Origin: Pseudomonas taiwanensis DSM 21245
GTDB lineage: Bacteria > Pseudomonadota > Gammaproteobacteria > Pseudomonadales > Pseudomonadaceae
Assembly: GCF_000425785.1 (NCBI RefSeq)
Contig: NZ_AUEC01000021.1
Span: forward strand, 62,001 to 126,000
Direction of reading: 5' to 3'
DNA length: 64,000 nt
Part shown: one piece after another, positions 44,393-53,153 of the stretch
How the letters are laid out: each line of letters begins with the position of its first letter
Numbering within the stretch: position 1 is the stretch's first letter
Made by a program: the position numbers and the translations under genes
Notes under the pieces: model-generated
Told to the model about the DNA's origin: nothing
Seen by the model: only the letters and a program-made list of their open reading frames with translations
Database searches by the model: none

Positions 44393-45595
44393 TCACACCA
44401 GCTTGCTGCATGCTTCCTTGATCTGCTTACAGCCTTCCTCAATGATCTCAGTCGAAGTAGCGAACGACAGTCGCAGATACGGAGAAAGCCCGTATGCTCC
44501 GCCGTCTAGGACTGCGACATTGGCCTCCTCGAGTAGGTAGTTACGAACATCAGTATCAGTCTCCAGGATCTCGCCCGACGGGGTTCGTTTGCCGATCAGT
44601 CCACCGCAGTTCGGGTAGGCGTAGAAGGCACCCTCTACCTGGGTGCAGGTTAGACCTGGAACTTCGTTGAGCATTTTGACGACCAGGTCGCGGCGAGCAC
44701 CGAACACTCGAGCGGCCTCGTCGACGAAAGGCTTGGAATTGGTCAGCGCCTCGATGGCTGCAGCCTGGCTGATAGAGCACGCGCCGCCGATGCTTTGCGA
44801 CATGAACTTGTCCATTGCCTTGGTCAAGCTCTGCGGGCCGCCGGCGTAGCCGATACGCCAGCCAGTCATGGCATAAGCCTTAGAGACACCATTGATGATC
44901 AGCGTGCGATCACGAAGTTCCGGATACAGGTTAGTGATCGCTACTTGGGAAACACCACCGTAGTTGAAGTGCTCATAGATCTCATCAGTCAACAGCCAGA
45001 CGTGGTTATGACGTACCAGTACCTCGCCGAGCGCTTTGATTTCTGCCTCGCTGTAGACAGCGCCACTTGGGTTATTTGGCGTGTTCAGCACCAGCCATTT
45101 AGTACGCGGGGTAATCGCCGCCTCGAGCTGCTCCGCGGTGAGCTTGAACCCCTGGGTATCCGGGCATTCGACTACCACCGGCACACCGCCGTTGAGCTTA
45201 ACGATGTCCGGGTACGACACCCAGTAAGGTGCTGGAACAATAACTTCGTCACCGTCGTCCACGGTGCAGGTGAAGGCTGTGAAGATCAGTTGCTTCGCTC
45301 CCGACCCAACAACGATCTCTGCCGGATCGAAGTCAAGTCCATTCTCGGACTTGAACTTATTGATGACTGCCAGCTTCATCGGCCGAGTACCAGTGGTCGG
45401 TGTATAGCGAGTTTCGCCGCGCAAGGCCGCCGCAAACGCAGCTTCGCTGATATTGCTTGCCGTCACGAAATCCGGTTCACCGACGCAGAAGTCAAGGATT
45501 CTTTTGCCCTGAGCTTCAAGCTCAGTCACGCGGGCTTTAGCACTGACGCTTGCAGATGGAGAAAAACGGTTTAGACGTTCAGACAGCGGATACAT
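44393..45595 (-). CDS. Class I PLP aminotransferase (aspartate-type)
   Basis: A 400-residue fold-type I aminotransferase of the AspAT I-gamma group. Cofactor and substrate residues are present: Asn175 (NNPSG), Asp204 and Tyr207 (LTDEIYEHF), the Schiff-base Lys239 in NGVSKAYAMTGWRIGY and Arg247. It is the first gene of the minus-strand operon and therefore likely converts the imported amino acid into its 2-oxo acid. A housekeeping AspC role is less likely given the dedicated transporter and aldolase downstream. Confidence 0.88.
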   Translation of the reverse strand: MYPLSERLNRFSPSASVSAKARVTELEAQGKRILDFCVGEPDFVTASNISEAAFAAALRGETRYTPTTGTRPMKLAVINKFKSENGLDFDPAEIVVGSGAKQLIFTAFTCTVDDGDEVIVPAPYWVSYPDIVKLNGGVPVVVECPDTQGFKLTAEQLEAAITPRTKWLVLNTPNNPSGAVYSEAEIKALGEVLVRHNHVWLLTDEIYEHFNYGGVSQVAITNLYPELRDRTLIINGVSKAYAMTGWRIGYAGGPQSLTKAMDKFMSQSIGGACSISQAAAIEALTNSKPFVDEAARVFGARRDLVVKMLNEVPGLTCTQVEGAFYAYPNCGGLIGKRTPSGEILETDTDVRNYLLEEANVAVLDGGAYGLSPYLRLSFATSTEIIEEGCKQIKEACSKLV

Positions 45596-45709
45596 GACCT
45601 TCGACCTTTTTGTGTGCGAGTCACTGGAGCTTAAGGTCCGTCGAGTTGGACAAAAAGCGAATTTTTCACCTAGAATAAAATCGCAAAATACGATGAAAGG
45701 TTTTTCACT
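45596..45709. promoter_or_regulatory. Divergent promoter of aminotransferase operon and LysR gene
   Basis: Between the two divergent starts lie ATTTTTCACC, then AAAATACGATGAA (45685-45697) and GGTTTTTCAC. The 13-mer AAAATACGATGAA occurs again at 48370-48382, upstream of the paralogous binding-protein gene. This is a plausible LysR-type target. Confidence 0.55.
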
Positions 45710-46636
45710 ATGATTACTCTCAAGCAGATCGAAGCGCTCTACTGGGTAGCCCGCCTAGGTAGCTTTGAAGCCGCGGCCGATTACCTGAATACAACCCAAT
45801 CCGCCATATCCAAGCGTATTCAAGACCTCGAGGCCCGGTATGGCCAAGCCCTCCTCGATCGAACTCGCCGCAGCTCCCAGCTCACTCCGCTCGGCGAAGA
45901 GGTGGTGGAACTCACCACCAAGCTGCTCGGCCAGCGAGACGCCATCGTTCAGCAGCTAGAGCGGCCCGAAACGCTCAAACGCAAATTGCGTCTTGGTGTT
46001 ACCGAGCTCACCGCCTTGACCTGGCTGCCGATCATGGTAAGCGCCCTGCGTGAGCGATACCCTCAAGTTGAAATCATCCCCGAGGTCGATCTCAGCCCGA
46101 ATCTTCTTGAACGCTTAAGTAGCAATACAATTGATCTCATCATTATTCCCGACATTTTCCCTGACAACCGATTTGAATCTGAACTTCTAAGCGACGTCGA
46201 AAATGCCTGGATGGGCTCACCTACCCTGATTGGGGACAAGCAGATCCAATCCCTTGAAGAACTGGCCGATTTGCCCTTGATTGTCCAAGGCACTACTTCT
46301 GGCATGGGAGTGGCGTATGGACAATGGTTCAAACAGCTTGGCCTTCACATTAACAAACCAATCATCTGTAGCAACCTGTTAGCACAGATCGGTCTGGCGG
46401 TATCTGGCCTAGGCGTCTCCTACCTGCCGCTACATTACCTAGGCGCACTTTTGGACAGCGGAACGCTCGTTCGCCTCGATGTCCAACCACTTCTACCACG
46501 CATCAAATACCGAGCACTGCATCGTAATGATGCCAATGATCTCTTTATGCAGGATCTTTTGGCCATCGCCAAAAAAACTTGTGACTTCGGCTCGTACGTA
46601 ACTCAGCCACAACCCGTCATCATGACTCGCTCATAG
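45710..46636 (+). CDS. LysR-family regulator, paralogue A
   Basis: A 308-residue regulator. Helix-turn-helix at residues 3-60 (LKQIEALYWVARLGSFEAAA; LNTTQSAISKRIQDLEARYG), effector domain from about 90 (LRLGVTELTALTWLP). It is a close relative of the regulator at 56598: the first 75 residues are nearly the same and GVTELTALTWLP, SNLLAQIGLAVSGL recur. It probably activates the divergent aminotransferase operon. Its last codons overlap the convergent MFS gene by 17 bases. Confidence 0.9.
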   Translation: MITLKQIEALYWVARLGSFEAAADYLNTTQSAISKRIQDLEARYGQALLDRTRRSSQLTPLGEEVVELTTKLLGQRDAIVQQLERPETLKRKLRLGVTELTALTWLPIMVSALRERYPQVEIIPEVDLSPNLLERLSSNTIDLIIIPDIFPDNRFESELLSDVENAWMGSPTLIGDKQIQSLEELADLPLIVQGTTSGMGVAYGQWFKQLGLHINKPIICSNLLAQIGLAVSGLGVSYLPLHYLGALLDSGTLVRLDVQPLLPRIKYRALHRNDANDLFMQDLLAIAKKTCDFGSYVTQPQPVIMTRS

Positions 46637-47861
46637 ACGACTGCTTGGCTCGAGCGAACTGGAAATAAAGCCCGATCGCCAATATGGCAAGTATTGATCC
46701 TTCAACGCCGAAAGTAACCTTCGCACCGTAGTAGCTGGCCAACCAACCAGCCACTAACCCACCAACAGCCTCGAACCCTGAGCGTAACGATATATACAAT
46801 GAAACGACACGCCCCCGCATGTGATCGGGCGAATAAGTCTGCAATAAAATATTGGAACTCACATTCGTGCAACTGATGCCAAATCCCATCATGCATAATG
46901 CTAAAAGGCTGAGGTTAAATTCAGAAAAGCTACTAAGCAGTAACATGCCACCGCAGCTGACGATCAATGCCGCCGCAATGATACGTTTCAAGTGGGTAGT
47001 ATTACTCAGGGCTGACAAGAGAATCGTAGCTGCCAATGCGCCAAAACCCGCTGCCCCCCACAGCCCGCCTAGCGTTTTCGAATCACCATCCAGCATGTCT
47101 TTGGTGACAATAGGCAAAAGCACTGCATAACTGGCTGCCGTAACATTAATTACAACAACCGAGAGCATTAGCACTCGAATAATCGGCGTTGAAAACGAGT
47201 AACTTAGCCCTTCCTTGAAAGCGTTCAGCAGCGAGGACTGCACAGCCGGCTGTGGCCGACCTGGAATCAGCACTATGGCGATCAGCGGCGCAATGAATGC
47301 CAATGAGTTCAACGCGAAGCATGCCGCCTCTCCAGTCAAGGCTACAAGCAACCCAGCAAAAGGGGGACCGATGAAACGCGAGGCGTTGAATAACATGGCA
47401 TTCAAAGCTAGACCATTAGGGATGTCATCCTTATGACCGATAAAGCCCGAGATCATGGCCTGCCTTAATGGGTTCTCAATAGCGTTGAGCACACCGAGCA
47501 ACAGCGACATCAATATGATCACGATAGGCGTAACCAGCTCTAGCGCTGTGAGCACTGCCAGGGTCAACGCTTGAATCGCTAGTAATGCCAGCACCACAAT
47601 CAAAAGAGAACGCTTGTTGACCTTATCGGCCCAAGCACCAGCGGCTGGACCGACTATAAGCTGGGGCGCCAACGAACAGAACGTAGCGATACCAAGCAAC
47701 GTCGCAGAAGACGTCAGGTGATAAACCAACCACGAAAGGCCCACCTGCTGGATCCATTTGCCTAGGTGCGAAAACGCCTGCCCAAAGAAATAGAACCGGA
47801 ACTCACGGTGGCGCAGTGCACGGATCGGTGTGGGCCACGAGCTGATACTGGTAGATTGCAA
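46620..47861 (-). CDS. MFS transporter (EmrE/Bcr-like, DHA3 type)
   Basis: A 413-residue 12-helix major facilitator. The start has ALRHREFRFYFFGQAFSHLG, then WIQQVGLSWLVYHLTSSATL and the loop motif GPAAGAWADKVNKRSLL, all typical of the DHA3/enterobactin-exporter-like group. It may export a metabolite or toxic intermediate of the pathway, or an unrelated compound. Tail-to-tail overlap with the LysR gene. An operator-like dyad lies about 230 bases upstream of its start. Confidence 0.82.
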   Translation of the reverse strand: MQSTSISSWPTPIRALRHREFRFYFFGQAFSHLGKWIQQVGLSWLVYHLTSSATLLGIATFCSLAPQLIVGPAAGAWADKVNKRSLLIVVLALLAIQALTLAVLTALELVTPIVIILMSLLLGVLNAIENPLRQAMISGFIGHKDDIPNGLALNAMLFNASRFIGPPFAGLLVALTGEAACFALNSLAFIAPLIAIVLIPGRPQPAVQSSLLNAFKEGLSYSFSTPIIRVLMLSVVVINVTAASYAVLLPIVTKDMLDGDSKTLGGLWGAAGFGALAATILLSALSNTTHLKRIIAAALIVSCGGMLLLSSFSEFNLSLLALCMMGFGISCTNVSSNILLQTYSPDHMRGRVVSLYISLRSGFEAVGGLVAGWLASYYGAKVTFGVEGSILAILAIGLYFQFARAKQSSMSES

Positions 47862-48088
47862 ATCATATTCCTATCGCAGCAATGCTGCTTGACAACCGCA
47901 GATTCACGCCAGCCCCAAGCTGGGCTCAGGTCACGCCTCGACGCATGGCTGCAGCCAAAGAGCTTGTTCGCATCGGAGCTTGATTAGGCTATCCCTAAAA
48001 TGAGAAGAGGAGCTTCCCTGCGGTCACTAACGATAACGAAGGCCGACGCTTGGATTTTCATGGAGCATGGAATGCATCAATAGGACCA

Positions 48089-48107
48089 ATCATAACCGCG
48101 TTATGAA
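48089..48107. promoter_or_regulatory. Operator-like dyad, third copy
   Basis: ATCATAA-CCGCG-TTATGAA, the same dyad and spacing as the two sites before the dioxygenase gene 15 kb away. It lies 228 bases before the MFS start and about 510 before the binding-protein start. Confidence 0.6.
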
Positions 48108-48369
48108 AAATTAAGCAACGCTTGACCGCCCCCTCCTCCCGACTGCCAGCTCAGCCGGACTGGGGAAATCCTGCTGCACCGCCGCTGAGCGGCCTGGACG
48201 AACTCGTATCATCAGCCCCTGAATAGCTTCCTAGAGCCTGGGATACCTATCCACCCTACGTAAAACGACAGAAATTGACCTGGCGAGCCAGAGTGAATCT
48301 CGTTCTCAACTGTTCGATAAGGCTCGAATGCGCAAAAAGCTCAAGGCGTCTTAGGGGCAGGCTGCGGAA

Positions 48370-48382
48370 AAAATACGATGAA
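48370..48382 (+). promoter_or_regulatory. Shared 13-mer, second copy
   Basis: AAAATACGATGAA, identical to 45685-45697 in the LysR/aminotransferase divergent region. It lies about 230 bases upstream of the binding-protein gene. Confidence 0.45.
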
Positions 48383-48614
48383 TAGAATGGAAAAAAACTC
48401 GCTTTTCTTCATTTCAGATGGCTCATAGGCTGCCTCCATCGATGCGACGACAATGCGGACTCCCCCGCAATTTTAGGCGTTCGATAGGCTGTAAGGACAC
48501 TGAGCTCGACCACTCCTAATCGCTAAAAAATATAGAGTCGGGCCGCATGGAGCGAATAACAGAATGCAATACAAATTTTATAAAAACTGCCCTATCTGTT
48601 AACGAGAGACACTC

Positions 48615-49421
48615 ATGAAAAAGATTCCTTTGATCGCTCTGACATTTGGCTTGATATCCTGTCATGCAATGGCTGACGCACTGCAAGACATTAAAGATCG
48701 AGGCACGCTGCGATGCGCAACGCTCACAGACAGCGTGCCCTTGGGCTATCAAGATCCGAAAACTCGAGAAATTGTTGGCCTTGACGTAGATCTGTGCAAG
48801 AGTTTGGCCAAGCATCTCGGAGTAACTTTAGAACATCAAGGGATCGCAGTAAGTGCCCGAATCCCAACGCTGATTGCCGGTCGCGCCGATGTCGTAGCCG
48901 CCGCCCTTGGATACACTAAGGATCGGGCAACCCAAATCGACTTTACTGCTGCGTATTACCAAACCCCCATCAAGATCCTCGTCAAAGATAGCAGTGGAAT
49001 CAAGTCTTTTGCAGATCTGGCAGGCAAGCGAGTCAGCTCTGTAAAAAGTTCAACTCCAGAATTGTATGCTCGACAACAACTCACCGACTCAAAAGTTGTC
49101 GGCTTTGAAGATGCGCCTGCGGCTTTTGTAGCACTGGAGCAAGGAAAAGTGCAGGGGCTGGCTATGTCCGAACCTGCGGCAATCCGATTCCACGCGCGTA
49201 CTTCCGGCATGCATTTCCTTGATCAAAACCTGCATTTCGAGCCCAACTGCCTGGGGGTCAAGAAGGGTGAAACTTCCCTGCTGGCCGCTCTGGACGGCGC
49301 TCTCCAAGACATGGAAAAAAGTGGTGAACTTCAGTCCATCTGGGACAAATGGTATGGCGATCACACTGAGTACAAAATGATCCGTCAAAAGAAACTGACC
49401 CAGATCGCAGACTTCGAATAA
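48615..49421 (+). CDS. Periplasmic amino acid-binding protein (family 3), paralogue B
   Basis: A 268-residue protein with signal peptide MKKIPLIALTFGLISCHAMA and mature start DALQDIKDRGT. It is the close paralogue of the protein at 43517 (CATLTDSVPLGYQDP, KSSTPELYARQQ, EPAAIRFHAR). No permease or ATPase gene accompanies it, so it probably uses the transporter encoded at 41.3-43.5 kb. It is followed by the porin gene. The ATG follows ACGAGAG. Confidence 0.88.
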   Translation: MKKIPLIALTFGLISCHAMADALQDIKDRGTLRCATLTDSVPLGYQDPKTREIVGLDVDLCKSLAKHLGVTLEHQGIAVSARIPTLIAGRADVVAAALGYTKDRATQIDFTAAYYQTPIKILVKDSSGIKSFADLAGKRVSSVKSSTPELYARQQLTDSKVVGFEDAPAAFVALEQGKVQGLAMSEPAAIRFHARTSGMHFLDQNLHFEPNCLGVKKGETSLLAALDGALQDMEKSGELQSIWDKWYGDHTEYKMIRQKKLTQIADFE

Positions 49422-49555
49422 AGTTATCTCCCCGCCACCACTTGATCGAGCTCCAGCGATCGCTGTAGCTTGTATCACCGAGCACTGACAACTTTCAGCC
49501 ACAATACGCGGCTAACCAAATAGTGCCGGCTATAAGAAATGTAACAGGAGCATCA

Positions 49556-50911
49556 ATGAAACTTTCGATTTCAGCGTCGACTGCACTGATGGGCTTTGGC
49601 GTATCTGTACTCCTATCGAATAATGCACATGCTGACTTTCTCAAAGACAGTAAGTCAGTCATTAGTTCACGTACCCTTTACTTTGATAGCAACGCCCGTG
49701 AACAGGATGCCGATCAAAGGCAGACAGTGACCGGCCTTAGGCTTGACTTTATTTCCGGTTACACCAATGGCCCCGTTGGGTTCGGCTTGGATCTGCAAGC
49801 TGTCGGAGCAGCAACGCTGGGTGGCGGCACGGACAACCATTCGGCCAGCACCGTGAACACCGTCTCCCCAGTCACAACCGACGGCACCCCCGTTGATGCA
49901 TGGTCCAGTCTGCGAGGGGCGGCGAAAATGCGCATCTCCAAAACAGAAGTCAAGGTGGGCAACAGTTTGCAACCGCAAGTCCCAGTCCTGATGTCCAACG
50001 ATGGGCGCGTGCTGCCTGCCGCTTACAACGGCACCCTTTTCACCTCGAACGAATTCGATTCGGTGACCCTCAACGCCGGTCGCCTGGACCGCGAGATCGG
50101 CCGCGCCTCCAGCAACTGGGCAGGTATCGCAGCGAACGGCGGTACACGCGGTGCGGACGCATTTTGGTATGGCGGCGCGGACTGGCGGATTAACAAGAAT
50201 CTGCTGGTGCAGTATTACTACGCAAACCTCCAAGATTACTACAAGCAGAACTTCCTGGGACTGGTGCACACATACCCGATTGCCTCTAACCAATCACTCA
50301 AAACCGACTTGCGTTTCTTCAATAGCCGGTCGGATGGTCGCAACGGCCAAACCGGCTACCTGTTCAATAATAATAGTGGCTACGCGAAGAACCCAGGCGA
50401 AGTCGACAACAACACTTGGTCGGCCATGTTCACCTATGCATTGGGTGCTCATTCATTCCTGCTCGGTCATCAACAGGTCAGTGACGACGGCGGCATGGCA
50501 TCCGTCAACAATGGCAGCGTCCGAGACGGCCGCGGCCGGCCCGAAGGCGAAGGCGGTTCCAGCTACTACCTGTTCACAGACTCAATGATCAACGCATTTG
50601 TAAGAGCCGGCGAGAACACGTCCTTTGGGCAGTATGCCTACGACTTTGCTGGCTTGGGCGTCCCCGGATTGAAAGCATCCGTGACTTATCTGCACGGTGA
50701 CTCGATCAAGGACGCTACCGGTAACGGCAAGACCTACAAGGAGTGGGAGCGTGATTATCGCCTCGATTACACCATTCAGTCTGGCCCAGCCAAAAACCTT
50801 AATTTCTCGCTGCGCCGCGCGAACTACCGGACCGGCGTCCCCGATGCACAAGGCGGTTATGACGTCGACCAAACCCGCTTCTTCGTGAACTACTCGTACA
50901 CCTTCAACTAG
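49556..50911 (+). CDS. OprD-family outer-membrane porin
   Basis: A 451-residue porin. The start at 49556 follows CAGGAG; the signal peptide is MKLSISASTALMGFGVSVLL with cleavage near NAHA. OprD features are SRTLYFDSNAREQD at the first strand, QTVTGLRLDFISGYTNGPVG, and the C-terminal strand FFVNYSYTFN ending in an aromatic-terminated motif for BAM insertion. OprD-type channels admit specific basic amino acids, aromatic acids or similar solutes. Placed between a binding-protein gene and a lactonase gene, it is likely the entry pore of this module. Confidence 0.9.
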   Translation: MKLSISASTALMGFGVSVLLSNNAHADFLKDSKSVISSRTLYFDSNAREQDADQRQTVTGLRLDFISGYTNGPVGFGLDLQAVGAATLGGGTDNHSASTVNTVSPVTTDGTPVDAWSSLRGAAKMRISKTEVKVGNSLQPQVPVLMSNDGRVLPAAYNGTLFTSNEFDSVTLNAGRLDREIGRASSNWAGIAANGGTRGADAFWYGGADWRINKNLLVQYYYANLQDYYKQNFLGLVHTYPIASNQSLKTDLRFFNSRSDGRNGQTGYLFNNNSGYAKNPGEVDNNTWSAMFTYALGAHSFLLGHQQVSDDGGMASVNNGSVRDGRGRPEGEGGSSYYLFTDSMINAFVRAGENTSFGQYAYDFAGLGVPGLKASVTYLHGDSIKDATGNGKTYKEWERDYRLDYTIQSGPAKNLNFSLRRANYRTGVPDAQGGYDVDQTRFFVNYSYTFN

Positions 50912-51025
50912 ACCTCATCGTCGCGAGCTCGACTCCGTCCACTTTCAGCCGGTGTCGAGCCTCGCTGTTGCAGCTCGTCTAGTACAACTGCACCTTTCCA
51001 AGACCAGACGGCAAACGGACACATC

Positions 51026-51958
51026 ATGAGCTTTTACTCGCCACCCGCCCCCATCTCAACGGATCTATTCACCAGTCTGCCGCGGGAGTTCTGGAAGAAT
51101 GGCGACTCAGATTGGGTTCGAGCCAACAAGCCTGGCAAGAAGGTGACTTCCTTCTTGGAGGGCCCATCTTTTGATCGAGACGGTAATCTGTATGTGACCG
51201 ACATCCCCTATGGACGAATTTTCAGGATCAACCCAGACGGTGAGTGGTCCTTAGTGGTCGAATATGATGGATGGCCCAATGGCTTGAAGATCCACAAAGA
51301 TGGCAGGTTGTTTGTAGCAGATTATAAGTACGGCATCTTGGTGATCGACCCTATCAACGGGAAAGTTGAGCCCTTCCTAACGCATCGCAAAAGTGAAGCT
51401 TTCAAAGGGGTCAATGACCTGTTTTTTGATATGTCCGGCAATCTGTTTTTCACCGACCAAGGACAGACAGGGATGCATGACCCTTCAGGTCGTGTCTATC
51501 GCTATGATGTCGAGAGGCACCGGCTCGAGTGCCTAGTAGATAACTGCCCTAGCCCGAATGGCCTGGTGATGGACCTGAGTGAGAACAACCTTTTCGTGGC
51601 CATGACCCGTGGCAATGCAATCTGGAGGATGCCCATTCAGAAAGACGGCACGACCAGCAAAGTAGGCATATTCACCGCCATGGCGGGCGGCGCATCAGGC
51701 GCAGACGGCTTGGCCTTGGACGAACGCGGGAATCTCTATGCATGTGATGCCGGAAATGGCTGTGTTTGGGTTTTCGACCGCGACGCCGTACCACTCTATC
51801 GCATAGCATCCTGTACGCCAGGGCGGACAGTGACCAACTTGGCGTTTGGTGGCCCTAACAATAACTTGCTCTTCATCGTTGAGTCTGCAACGGGCCACAT
51901 CGTTAAGGCCAAAGCGCCTTACCCAGGCAAGTTCATGTTCTCGCATGTAGCAGGCTAA
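51026..51958 (+). CDS. SMP-30/gluconolactonase-family lactonase
   Basis: A 310-residue six-bladed propeller hydrolase. Metal-ligand regions: FLEGPSFDRDGNLYVTD with the Glu at blade 1, CPSPNGLVMDLSENNLFVAM with the Asn, and GADGLALDERGNLYACDAGN with the catalytic Asp. Members hydrolyse sugar lactones or other lactones. There is no signal peptide, so it is cytosolic. Its start is about 115 bases after the porin stop. Confidence 0.88.
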   Translation: MSFYSPPAPISTDLFTSLPREFWKNGDSDWVRANKPGKKVTSFLEGPSFDRDGNLYVTDIPYGRIFRINPDGEWSLVVEYDGWPNGLKIHKDGRLFVADYKYGILVIDPINGKVEPFLTHRKSEAFKGVNDLFFDMSGNLFFTDQGQTGMHDPSGRVYRYDVERHRLECLVDNCPSPNGLVMDLSENNLFVAMTRGNAIWRMPIQKDGTTSKVGIFTAMAGGASGADGLALDERGNLYACDAGNGCVWVFDRDAVPLYRIASCTPGRTVTNLAFGGPNNNLLFIVESATGHIVKAKAPYPGKFMFSHVAG

Positions 51959-52037
51959 TCCCTCTCCAGATCCAGCCCCTCTCTTGCGAGCGGCTCCGCA
52001 GCCACACGGAAGACAGGGTCAACGAATGAGGTGAGGC

Positions 52038-52985
52038 ATGATCTCGACTCGACCACTGAACCTTCGGCGGCTGATGTACTTCGTGAAAAGCGTTGAGATT
52101 GGCAGCCTCACACAGGCAGCGGAGGTTCTCTACATTGCTCAACCAGCTTTGAGCCAACAGTTGGCCGTGCTCGAGAGCGAACTGAAGCAGACGCTGTTGA
52201 TTCGTACAAAACGCGGTGTAGCCCCCACCCCGGCCGGAGCCGCCCTCTATAGGCATGCGCTGCTGATCATTCGGCAGTGCGAGCAAGCCCAATCGGAGGT
52301 CCACTCGGTTGCCGGGGACATCTCAGGCAAAGTTCGCATCGCTCTGGCCCAAAGCTCGATGGCCGAGCTATTAGCAATGCCATTACTACATCAGATACGC
52401 GACCGACATCCTGGCATTGTTTTGGACCTGAACCAGAACTCAGGATTGCGCCAAAGTGAGTTGGTCATGAGCGGCCGTATTGACTTGGCGATTCTGGGCA
52501 CAAGCCTGTATACCGCCGGCATACCATATGGCATTCGTTTCACCCCGGTCTTTGAAGAACCGCTGTACTACCTCTCGGCGCGAAGGGATATACCCGAAGG
52601 TCCGATCAAACTTGCTGACATCCTTGATGACTACTACATCCTGGCAAACACAGAGCACTTCTTGCGACGCATTGTCGAGGATGCGTTTCAACGCATGAAC
52701 AGGCAACCGAAGGTGGTTGCCGAAATCTGCAAAACATCGACACTAGGAGAAGCCATCGCTTCCGGCCTCGGCTCATCTGTCCTCCCCCGCTCCGTAGCCA
52801 TGCATTTACGCTCTGAGATGCCCAGCATCAGCTGTCATCCCATCGAGGCTCCTGTTATCGCACATCTAGCCTTGTGCGAAGCAGAACGCATCCAGCCAAC
52901 CCAAGCAGTGCAGGCCGCCCGTCAAGTGCTGTTGGAGGTTCTCGAACGACACGTCCACACGATGCGGGATCACCATAAGCAATAA
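52038..52985 (+). CDS. LysR-family regulator (Nac/Cbl subgroup-like)
   Basis: A 315-residue LysR protein. The helix-turn-helix reads LNLRRLMYFVKSVEIGSLTQ, AEVLYIAQPALSQQLAVLES; the effector domain is full length (to about 300). The sequence type RLMYFVKSVEIGSLTQAA resembles Nac-type regulators and differs from the two paralogous LysR proteins of this region. It probably controls the flanking lactonase/porin or the 5-oxoprolinase genes; direction and spacing do not decide which. Confidence 0.88.
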   Translation: MISTRPLNLRRLMYFVKSVEIGSLTQAAEVLYIAQPALSQQLAVLESELKQTLLIRTKRGVAPTPAGAALYRHALLIIRQCEQAQSEVHSVAGDISGKVRIALAQSSMAELLAMPLLHQIRDRHPGIVLDLNQNSGLRQSELVMSGRIDLAILGTSLYTAGIPYGIRFTPVFEEPLYYLSARRDIPEGPIKLADILDDYYILANTEHFLRRIVEDAFQRMNRQPKVVAEICKTSTLGEAIASGLGSSVLPRSVAMHLRSEMPSISCHPIEAPVIAHLALCEAERIQPTQAVQAARQVLLEVLERHVHTMRDHHKQ

Positions 52986-53153
52986 TTATATCTGCATAGG
53001 CCCGTGATATTTCTTTGCAACGCCTAAACTGTGTATTCTGGAAATGTAGCCAGATAGTAAAACCCAAAAACTTACTGACTCTGCATCCGGCTGCATCACC
53101 TTTTTACGTCTGCCCTACAAAAACTCACAACCCATAGCGAGGCGGATTTAGAT

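Larger units (their letters stand above)
47862..48614. other. Long intergenic region with regulatory motifs
   Basis: About 750 bases without a gene between the divergent MFS and binding-protein genes. It carries the CATAA/TTATG dyad at 48089 and the 13-mer at 48370. The rest looks degenerate. Confidence 0.5.
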
